NCBI GenBank assembly: GCA_016790385.1
Contig: JAEUNV010000030.1
Location: 1 to 10,167, forward strand
DNA from: Zoogloea sp.
GTDB taxonomy: Bacteria > Pseudomonadota > Gammaproteobacteria > Burkholderiales > Rhodocyclaceae
DNA: 10,167 nucleotides
Reading direction: 5' to 3'
Positions 1 to 6,514 of the stretch are shown here, in pieces. Within the stretch, counting starts at the first letter, position 1. Every line of letters starts with the position of its first letter. A program made the position numbers and the translations under genes. Under the pieces are notes generated by a model. That model searched no databases. It saw nothing but the letters and a program-made list of their open reading frames with translations, and was not told the DNA's origin.

Positions 1-1106
<1,106 letters not shown>

Positions 1107-1108
1107 AG

Positions 1109-1129
1109 GGCCGGGATTTTACCCCGGCC
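1109..1129 (-). promoter_or_regulatory. Hairpin directly upstream of the recQ start, with a -10-like loop
   Basis: GGCCGGG (1109-1115) and CCCGGCC (1123-1129) form a perfect 7-bp inverted repeat around a 7-base A/T-rich loop, two bases before the recQ ATG. On the minus strand the loop reads TAAAAT, five of six matches to a sigma-70 -10 box; the hexamer 17 bases upstream (CTGATG) is a poor -35. No T-run follows on the minus strand, so this is not a standard terminator. It fills the place where a ribosome binding site should be. It could fold over the initiation region, or the hexamer could be a weak internal promoter. The pairing is seen; either role is inference. Confidence 0.4.
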
Positions 1130-1140
1130 AGCCGCGCACA

Positions 1141-2115
1141 TCAGAACAGCTTTGCGAGATGGCCTTGCAGGCCGGTCGGGCTCACAAAAGTGAGTTCGTA
1201 CATGCTGGAGAGGCCCGCCGCCTGCTCGTCGCCGAGGCCCAGGCAGCACAGGATGAACTGGCTCCGGTCGATACCCAGGCGCTTTCGCAGGCGCAGGTAT
1301 TTGTCGATGTCCTGACGGAATTCGCCGGTCTTGCATTCGACGCACACGGGCGTGTTGCCATCCACCAGGAAGAACACATCGAGTTCGTGCAGGTCTTCGT
1401 TGGGAAAGATCACCGACAGGTTGCGGGTGCAGGAAAAGGCTTTCTGACGTTCCTGGAAGAAGGCCAGCAGCTTCATCAGGGCATACCACTCCAGCCAGTC
1501 GCCGGCAAAGAAGTTGCGAATGGCCGGGGCGGTCTGGATGGTGGCCCGGCCGAGCTTGTCCTGCTTCTGGTAGTAGTACTTGGACAGGAAAGTGTGGTCA
1601 TGGAGACGCTTGCAGAAGGCATTGATGGCCTGACCCTCCTTCTGGCTCAGCTCACCGAGCTTGAGGCTGAAATGGGGCACGTCCTTCTGCTGGGCCCAGC
1701 GGATCTTGCCGACGACATCGCCGAGCAGGGCGTAGTTGTCGCCGATCTCCACCGCGAATTCATCGAAGAACCCGGTGGTGTCCACCGCATCGGGACTGGT
1801 GCGGACACTGATCTGACGGCGCTGGAACCAGCCCACGATCTCTGCGTGCCAGGCCTCGCTGGTGAGATGTGCGGTGTTGTGGAGATCAATGCCGGCCAGA
1901 TTGCCGCCCGTTGCCGGGCTGGGTGTGGTGGCAGGGCGCAGTTGTTTTACTTCTTCCTGGAGTGCGAAGTACTGCTGAAGCACCTTGCGCACGAACAGCA
2001 CCGTGTCGTACACCGGAACCTGATTGCCGCAGGCCGGGCAGGGGGTTTGAGTGCCGATCTGCTCAGCAGGGGCCTCGGCCACATGGCCGCATTTGTTGCA
2101 ACGAAGGAGAGCCAT
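1141..2115 (-). CDS. Zinc-ribbon protein with a Card1/DUF1887-like PD-(D/E)XK nuclease domain
   Basis: This is a 324-residue cytoplasmic protein with no signal peptide or membrane segment. It starts with a zinc ribbon of two CxxC knuckles (C6, C9, C26, C29). A short helical stretch (about 38-60, LFVRKVLQQYFALQEEVKQL) and a Thr/Pro/Gly linker (61-72) follow. Residues 85-200 are a region I do not recognise. The C-terminal part has the layout of a PD-(D/E)XK nuclease: GDWLEWYALMKL (205-216), HELDVFFLVDG (243-253; D246 the likely metal ligand) and VECKTG (259-264; E260 and K262 the likely catalytic pair), then a helix DKYLRLRKRLG. The ELDV...ECKTG pattern after a WLE helix resembles the nuclease domain of CRISPR-associated Card1/Can2. 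No cyclic-oligoadenylate-binding CARF domain is evident by eye, and no cas genes are in view. DNA or RNA cleavage is therefore inferred. recQ lies 34 bases downstream. A terminator sits just upstream of the start, and no Shine-Dalgarno sequence is visible. The start is supported by the N-terminal zinc ribbon and an in-frame stop at 2146-2148. Confidence 0.85.
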   Translation of the reverse strand: MALLRCNKCGHVAEAPAEQIGTQTPCPACGNQVPVYDTVLFVRKVLQQYFALQEEVKQLRPATTPSPATGGNLAGIDLHNTAHLTSEAWHAEIVGWFQRRQISVRTSPDAVDTTGFFDEFAVEIGDNYALLGDVVGKIRWAQQKDVPHFSLKLGELSQKEGQAINAFCKRLHDHTFLSKYYYQKQDKLGRATIQTAPAIRNFFAGDWLEWYALMKLLAFFQERQKAFSCTRNLSVIFPNEDLHELDVFFLVDGNTPVCVECKTGEFRQDIDKYLRLRKRLGIDRSQFILCCLGLGDEQAAGLSSMYELTFVSPTGLQGHLAKLF

Positions 2116-2128
2116 CGGGAAGCCAATG

Positions 2129-2160
2129 AAAAACGGGTCGGCGAATTATGCCAACCCGTT
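2129..2160 (-). terminator. Rho-independent terminator after the 87-residue protein gene
   Basis: On the minus strand AACGGGTTGGC (2160-2150) pairs with GCCGACCCGTT (2142-2132). This gives an 11-bp stem, with one G-U wobble in RNA, around the 7-base loop ATAATTC. Five T residues (2133-2129) follow, overlapping the foot of the stem. It begins 25 bases past the stop codon of the upstream gene and ends 13 bases before the start codon of the next one. It has the form of an intrinsic terminator on this strand only. Confidence 0.75.
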
Positions 2161-2173
2161 GGGTGTCTGGCGA
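2145..2173 (-). promoter_or_regulatory. Possible promoter for the nuclease-recQ unit, inside the terminator
   Basis: On the minus strand TCGCCA (2173-2168; four of six matches to TTGACA) is followed after 17 bases by CATAAT (2150-2145; five of six matches to TATAAT). The -10 box lies mostly in the terminator loop. A transcript from here would start near 2138 and have a leader of about 23 bases. The -35 is weak. The case rests mainly on there being no other room for a promoter between the terminator and the start codon at 2115. Confidence 0.3.
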
Positions 2174-2185
2174 CCCTGCTGCGGG

Positions 2186-2449
2186 TCAGGCGCCGCCGTG
2201 ATGTTCGGCCAGATAGTGCTTCAGGACGGTTCGCAGCACCGCGGCGTGGCGGATGTCGCCCCTCTCCCGGGCATGCCGGATGTCGTCGGCGATCATGCGG
2301 CGGATGCGTTTGTCACCCTCCGGGGTGTGGCACAGGTAGCAGCCCATCTCAACCGCCACCATCTCGGGCAGGTGTTCGTGTTCGGCAATGGCGAGGATTT
2401 CGTCTTCACTCAGGTCGGACAGTTCGATGCAATCTTGCAGCGTCAACAT
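2186..2449 (-). CDS. Conserved small protein of unknown function (87 residues)
   Basis: This is a small acidic/histidine-rich, probably all-helical soluble protein. It opens with MLTLQDCIELSDLSEDEILAI, followed by AEHEHLPEMVAVEMG (22-36), CYLCHTPEG (37-45) and a basic stretch with RIRRMIADDIRHA (48-60). I recall similar proteins, annotated only as hypothetical, in beta- and alpha-proteobacteria; this recollection cannot be checked here and no function is known to me. C37, C40 and several histidines could bind a metal or a haem-like cofactor, but CYLCH is not a c-type haem motif and there is no export signal. The start is well supported by a strong ribosome binding site. The gene is followed by its own terminator, so it is probably monocistronic, and it is divergent from the metallo-hydrolase gene across a 144-base gap. 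Confidence 0.85.
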   Translation of the reverse strand: MLTLQDCIELSDLSEDEILAIAEHEHLPEMVAVEMGCYLCHTPEGDKRIRRMIADDIRHARERGDIRHAAVLRTVLKHYLAEHHGGA

Positions 2450-2455
2450 GGGGAG

Positions 2456-2462
2456 CCCTCCT
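2456..2462 (-). promoter_or_regulatory. Strong ribosome binding site of the 87-residue protein gene
   Basis: AGGAGGG on the minus strand ends six bases before the ATG at 2449. It is the best Shine-Dalgarno sequence in the window and fixes that start. No convincing sigma-70 promoter for this gene was found between here and 2593. Confidence 0.75.
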
Positions 2463-2563
2463 ACTTTCTGCGGTGTGAAAGCCTCGTTACAGTCATTTGA
2501 CGCCTGTCATGAAAGCGGTGTGTTGACGTAGGGCAAGTGGGGCACGTGTTGCTGCAATGCGGC

Positions 2564-2569
2564 TAGAAT
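2564..2569 (+). promoter_or_regulatory. Likely -10 box for the metallo-hydrolase gene
   Basis: TAGAAT matches TATAAT at five of six positions and sits 30 bases before the chosen start codon, giving a leader of roughly 18 bases with the ribosome binding site in it. No good -35 lies 16-18 bases upstream (GGCACG at 17). TTGACG at 2523-2528 is too far away to be its partner. If real, the promoter is weak or needs an activator. Confidence 0.4.
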
Positions 2570-2581
2570 CAACGCTTTTTC

Positions 2582-2587
2582 AAGGGG
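2582..2587 (+). promoter_or_regulatory. Ribosome binding site that favours the second ATG of the metallo-hydrolase gene
   Basis: AAGGGG lies directly against the first ATG (2588), with no spacer, but six bases before the second ATG (2594). The spacing favours 2594 as the true start; the difference is two residues. Confidence 0.6.
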
Positions 2588-2593
2588 ATGGGC

Positions 2594-3538
2594 ATGCAGG
2601 GCTTGATCGCTTTCGGGGATGGCATCTACGCCGTGGATTCGGGCTACACGGGGCCGGACGTGGCTGCCATCCACCTGATCGAAGAGGGCGGCCGGGCGGC
2701 GTTGGTGGATACCGGCAACAACGACTCCCTGCGCCATGTGCTGGAGGCCCTGGCCGAGACCGGCCTGTCGGCGGAATCGGTGGATTATGTGCTGCTCACC
2801 CACATCCACCTGGACCACGCCGGTGGGGCCGGCGCCTTCATGCAGGCCTTCCCCAACGCCAAGCTGGTGGTGCATCCGCGGGGCGCCCGACACATGGCCG
2901 AGCCCTCCAAGCTGTTTGCCGGGGTGTCGGCGGTGTATGGGCCGGAGCGGGCCAAGGCGCTCTACGGCGAGCTGATCCCCGTGCCGGTGGCGCGCATCAT
3001 CGAGGCCGGCGATGGTCATGAGCTGGATCTGGCGGGGCGCGTCATCCGCGTCTTCGACACCCCGGGCCATGCCCGCCACCACGTGTGCTACTTCGATACG
3101 AAGAGCCGGGCCTTCTTCACCGGCGATACCTTCGGCCTGTCCTACCGGGCGCTGGACGTGGACGGCAAGCCCAGCATCTTCCCCACCACCACGCCGGTGC
3201 AGTTCGAACCCGAGGCCATGCACACCTCCATCCGCCGCATGGAGGCCGAGCAGCCCACCGCCATGTACCTGACCCACTACGCCCAGGTGCGCGACGTGCC
3301 GCGCCTGGCCGCCGACATGCACCGCCTGATCGACGCCCACGTGGCCATCGCCGAGCGCCACGAGGCGGCCGAGGGGCGCAAGGCCCTGATCGAGCAGGGT
3401 ATCTGGGCCCTGGTGGGCGAAGAGGCCATCCGCGCCGGCTGGCCCCTGCCCGAAGCCGAGTGGCGGCGCCTCCTGGCGCTGGATGTGGAACTGAACGCCC
3501 AGGGGCTGGATGTGTGGCTGGAGGCGAGGAAGGGCTGA
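2594..3538 (+). CDS. MBL-fold metallo-hydrolase (ST1585-like type)
   Basis: This is a 314-residue cytoplasmic hydrolase of the metallo-beta-lactamase superfamily, binding two metal ions. Counting from the ATG at 2594, the metal ligands are all present: THIHLDH with H70, H72, D74 and H75, DTPGH with H159, FTGD with D178, and LTHY with H228. Further stretches (VDTGNN, HPRGARHM, TFGLSYR, FPTTTPVQFEP) are those of a widespread family that I associate with the archaeal protein ST1585. The reaction is unknown; glyoxalase II-like thioester or lactone hydrolysis is possible but not shown. The C-terminal 80 residues are helical and charged, as usual for the family. It has no signal peptide. An in-frame ATG at 2588 would add Met-Gly, but ribosome binding site spacing favours 2594. 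It stands alone, between a divergent small gene and convergent glnE, and appears monocistronic. Confidence 0.92.
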   Translation: MQGLIAFGDGIYAVDSGYTGPDVAAIHLIEEGGRAALVDTGNNDSLRHVLEALAETGLSAESVDYVLLTHIHLDHAGGAGAFMQAFPNAKLVVHPRGARHMAEPSKLFAGVSAVYGPERAKALYGELIPVPVARIIEAGDGHELDLAGRVIRVFDTPGHARHHVCYFDTKSRAFFTGDTFGLSYRALDVDGKPSIFPTTTPVQFEPEAMHTSIRRMEAEQPTAMYLTHYAQVRDVPRLAADMHRLIDAHVAIAERHEAAEGRKALIEQGIWALVGEEAIRAGWPLPEAEWRRLLALDVELNAQGLDVWLEARKG

Positions 3539-3622
3539 CGATTCGCGGGCGCCGCCGCCATACCGGGGCGGGGCTTCCCGGGTTCAGGCTGTAGCGTGGC
3601 CAGGTGCTTTTTCCGGCGGGCG

Positions 3623-3647
3623 GGGCGAGTTTGTGGAGACCTCGCCC
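3623..3647. other. GC-rich hairpin between convergent genes
   Basis: GGGCGAG (3623-3629) and CTCGCCC (3641-3647) form a perfect 7-bp inverted repeat with an 11-base loop. It lies in the 117-base gap between the 3' ends of the metallo-hydrolase gene and glnE. Its position suits a bidirectional transcription end, but neither strand has a T-run after the stem, so it is not a canonical intrinsic terminator. Nothing else is evident in this gap. Confidence 0.3.
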
Positions 3648-3655
3648 GTCGGGTC

Positions 3656-6382
3656 TCATGCCACCCCGAACACCTTTTCCCACAGCGCCCGGACTCCCGC
3701 CGCGCCTTCGGCGACCTGCTCCCGTTCGACCCGCGAGGCCTGGTTGTTGAGGCGCAGGCCGTGTTGCAGGCGGCGGTATTCCCGGTAGGTGTCGGCCACC
3801 GTGGCGGCGGCATCGGCGGGGATCAGATCGAGTTCGCCAGCCATGTGGAGCAGGGCGATGTTGCCCAGATTGCCAGTGAGGTTGGCATGTTCATGGGCGT
3901 AGCCGAGCACCAGATATTGCACGATGAACTCCACGTCGATCAGGCCGCCCCGGTCATGTTTGAGGTCGAACAGCTCGCTCTTGTTGGGGTGGGCGTCGGC
4001 CATGCGCTGACGCATCGCCAGCACTTCCTCGCGCAGCTTGGTGAGGTCGCGTTTCTGGCGCAGCACTTCGATGCGGATGTCCTCGAACCTGGCGCCGATG
4101 GCCTTGTCGCCGGCGCAGAAACGGGCGCGGGTGAGGGCCTGGTGGTCCCACACCCAGGCGTTTTCCAGCTGGTACTGGCGGAAGGATTCGAGGGACACCA
4201 CCATCAGGCCGGCGTCGCCGTTGGGGCGCAGGCGCAGGTCGGTCTCGAAGAGGTGGCCGGCGGGGGTCTGGGCCGACAGCCAGGTGTTGGTGCGCTGCCC
4301 CAGGCGGGTGTAGGCCTCGGCGGCTTCGGGGGCGTCATCGTCATAGACGAAGACCAGGTCCAGGTCGGAGGCGTAGCCCAGCTCCTTGCCGCCCAGCTTG
4401 CCGTAGGCGAGCACGGCAAACTTCGGATCATCCCGGTGGCGGGTCTTGATCTTGCGCCAGCACATGGTCACGGTGAGGTCCACCATGATGTCGGCCAGGG
4501 CCGACAGAAAGTCCGCGTGGCGTTCGACCGTGAGCTTGCCCGCGATGTCCTTGGTGAGCAGGCGGAAGACCTGGGCGTGGTGCTGCTCGCGCATCAGGTC
4601 CATCTGGCGTTCCATGTCGGGCTCGATCTCGTCGAGCTGGGTTGCCAGTTCGGTGCGGAAGGCGCTGAGGTCGATCTCCTCCTCAAGCATGCGGGGGTCG
4701 AGGGCTTCGTCGAGCAGGATGGGGTGGCGGTTGAGGAACTGGGCCGCCCAGGCCGAGGCGCCCACCAGCTCGGCCACCTTGTGCAGGGTCTGGGGGTACT
4801 GCTGAAGCAGGGCGAGGTAGGAGCCCCGCCGGCTGATGGCGTCGAGCATGTCGAGCAGGCGCTCGAAGGTGGCGTTGGGATCGGCGGTTTCGGCGGCGGC
4901 TTCGATCACCCGCGGGATCAGCGGGTCGAAGCGGGTCTTGATGGAGGGGGGCATCTGGAGGTAGCGGTTGCCGGTCTTGAGGGTGGCCAGGCGGCGCGCG
5001 GCGGCGGGCGGGTCGGGGTAGCCCAGGCGCTGGAACTCTTCGCAGCAGCGCCCCTCGTCACCGGCACTGGCCCATAGCGTGTCCATGTCGTGGCCTTTTT
5101 CGGTGGGGTCGCCGAAGACGCTGTTGAAGTGATGGGCGACGGCCGAACGGTGGTCGTCCAGTTCGGTCAGCAGGGCCTCGTAGGAGCCAAAGCCCATGGA
5201 TCGGGCGATGATGGCCTGATCCACCGGGTCGGTGGGCAGGTTGTGGGTCTGGGCATCGTCCAGGTATTGCAGGCGGTGTTCCACCCGGCGCAGGAAGTCG
5301 TAGGCGGCGGCCAATTCGCGCTCGGCTTCACGGGTGATGATGCCCCGTTCCGCCAGGCGCCCCAGCACCTTGAGGGTCGGCTTGATTTGCAGGGAGGTGT
5401 CGCGGCCGCCACGGATGAGCTGAAACACCTGGGCCAGGAACTCGATCTCGCGGATGCCGCCGGGGCCGAGCTTGACGTTGTTCACCATGTCCTTGCGGGC
5501 CACCTCGCGGCGGATCTGGGCGTGAAGGTCGCGCATGGCGTTGATGGCGCCGAAGTCCAGGTATTTGCGGAAGATGAAGGGCCGGGAGATGGCGTTGAGT
5601 TCGGCGCTGCGGATGCCGGTCATCACCCGGGCCTTGATCCAGGCGTAGCGTTCCCACTCGCGGCCCTGGGTGATGAAGTAGTTCTCGAGCATGTCGAAGC
5701 TTGCCACCAGGGGGCCGGATTCGCCGTTGGGGCGCAGGCGCATGTCCACCCGGAAGACCTGCCCGTCACCGGTGATGTCGTTGATGGTCTGGATCAGGCT
5801 GCGTCCGAGTTTGGTGAAGAACTCGAAGTTGTCGACGATCTTGGGCCCGGCGGTGCTGCCGTCCTCGGGGTAAACAAAGATCAGGTCGATGTCCGAGGAC
5901 ACGTTGAGTTCGCGCCCGCCGAGCTTGCCCATGCCGATGATGATGAACTCCTGCTCCCGCCCGTCGGTCGACAGGGGGGTGCCATGGCGGGCCACAAGCT
6001 GGGCACGCAGCACGTCGTGGGCCGTTTCCACTGCAATGTCGGCCAGCAGGGTCATGGTTTCCGTGACTTCCGTGAGATCCGCCAGGCGCGCAATGTCGCG
6101 CACCAGGGCATGGCAGATCACCCATGCCCGCATTTTGCGCAGCACGGTTTTCAGGTTGTTGTCGTCCACCTTCTCTTCCCGCAGGTAGTCACGCAGGGCG
6201 GTGGTGTCGAGGGGGGCGCCAATGCTTGCGGCAAGCCGCTCGGCGAGCCACGGGCGGCTGTCGAGCTGGCGGCGCAGGAAGCGCGAGCAGTGGAGGGCGT
6301 CGAGAATGGGTTGGGGCAGGAGGGCGGGCTGTTCGGACATGGCGTGGGCCGATTGGTAGAATGCGGAATTGTTCATGTTCAT
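3656..6382 (-). CDS. glnE: Bifunctional glutamine synthetase adenylyltransferase/deadenylyltransferase
   Basis: GlnE attaches AMP to glutamine synthetase, inactivating it when nitrogen is plentiful, and removes it when nitrogen is scarce, as directed by PII (GlnB) and glutamine. At 908 residues it is slightly shorter than the E. coli enzyme (946). Both nucleotidyltransferase halves are present. The N-terminal adenylyl-removing half has GMGKLGGRELNVSSDIDLIF (150-169), RLRPNGESG (about 215-223) and GPGGIREIEF (about 304-313). The C-terminal adenylylating half has AYGKLGGKELGYASDLDLVF (about 659-678), RLRPNGDAG (about 716-724) and RGGLIDVEF (about 810-818). The acidic pairs of both SDxD motifs are intact, so both activities are expected. 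The ATG at 6382 gives the longest frame. Met15 (6340) is a serious alternative, since conserved sequence begins after it and the predicted promoter places transcription start at about 6381. No good ribosome binding site precedes any candidate. It is divergent from yhdP. Confidence 0.97.
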   Translation of the reverse strand: MNMNNSAFYQSAHAMSEQPALLPQPILDALHCSRFLRRQLDSRPWLAERLAASIGAPLDTTALRDYLREEKVDDNNLKTVLRKMRAWVICHALVRDIARLADLTEVTETMTLLADIAVETAHDVLRAQLVARHGTPLSTDGREQEFIIIGMGKLGGRELNVSSDIDLIFVYPEDGSTAGPKIVDNFEFFTKLGRSLIQTINDITGDGQVFRVDMRLRPNGESGPLVASFDMLENYFITQGREWERYAWIKARVMTGIRSAELNAISRPFIFRKYLDFGAINAMRDLHAQIRREVARKDMVNNVKLGPGGIREIEFLAQVFQLIRGGRDTSLQIKPTLKVLGRLAERGIITREAERELAAAYDFLRRVEHRLQYLDDAQTHNLPTDPVDQAIIARSMGFGSYEALLTELDDHRSAVAHHFNSVFGDPTEKGHDMDTLWASAGDEGRCCEEFQRLGYPDPPAAARRLATLKTGNRYLQMPPSIKTRFDPLIPRVIEAAAETADPNATFERLLDMLDAISRRGSYLALLQQYPQTLHKVAELVGASAWAAQFLNRHPILLDEALDPRMLEEEIDLSAFRTELATQLDEIEPDMERQMDLMREQHHAQVFRLLTKDIAGKLTVERHADFLSALADIMVDLTVTMCWRKIKTRHRDDPKFAVLAYGKLGGKELGYASDLDLVFVYDDDAPEAAEAYTRLGQRTNTWLSAQTPAGHLFETDLRLRPNGDAGLMVVSLESFRQYQLENAWVWDHQALTRARFCAGDKAIGARFEDIRIEVLRQKRDLTKLREEVLAMRQRMADAHPNKSELFDLKHDRGGLIDVEFIVQYLVLGYAHEHANLTGNLGNIALLHMAGELDLIPADAAATVADTYREYRRLQHGLRLNNQASRVEREQVAEGAAGVRALWEKVFGVA

Positions 6383-6387
6383 CCCGT

Positions 6388-6416
6388 CTTATGTCTGCCG
6401 GACTGATATTCGTCAA
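6388..6416 (-). promoter_or_regulatory. Probable sigma-70 promoter of glnE
   Basis: On the minus strand TTGACG (6416-6411; five of six matches) is followed after exactly 17 bases by CATAAG (6393-6388; four of six matches). Transcription would begin near 6381, at or just inside the first ATG of glnE. This implies a leaderless message or a downstream start such as Met15. No clear plus-strand promoter for yhdP was found in the same 132-base gap. Confidence 0.45.
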
Positions 6417-6514
6417 GCCTGATGCCGGATGTGTCGCCATCCGCCTGCACGTCCGGTCATTCCACGCCGCTGCCGGCCCGGTGTCAAAGTCCCCGCTGCT
6501 CATTCTCCCCGCGC

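Noticed and set aside
1141..2115. Reading the nuclease protein as part of a CRISPR-Cas type III system
   Set aside because: No repeat-spacer array or cas gene is in the window and no CARF domain is recognisable; only the nuclease core resembles Card1/Can2.
1159..2478. Plus-strand open frame of 439 codons opposite the nuclease and small-protein genes
   Set aside because: It spans two minus-strand genes and a terminator and has no recognisable motif. Both minus-strand genes have better starts and context.
2492..2514. Repeated GTCAT / inverted GTCATTTGAC in the divergent promoter region as a regulator site
   Set aside because: The repeats are short and irregular, match no operator I know, and do not align with a convincing promoter.
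2594..3538. Calling the metallo-hydrolase a quorum-quenching lactonase or glyoxalase II
   Set aside because: The HxHxDH fold signature is shared by many activities, and no substrate-defining residues or neighbouring pathway genes are visible.
3596..6406. Two long plus-strand open frames (493 and 438 codons) opposite glnE
   Set aside because: glnE motifs are intact along its full length on the other strand. The plus-strand products are low-complexity Gly/Val/Ala/His sequences with no recognisable domain.
6396..6429. Two direct copies of TGCCGGA around the glnE -35 box as an operator
   Set aside because: The 7-base units are GC-rich and imperfect in their flanks, and a third partial copy near 6471 suggests chance in this base composition.
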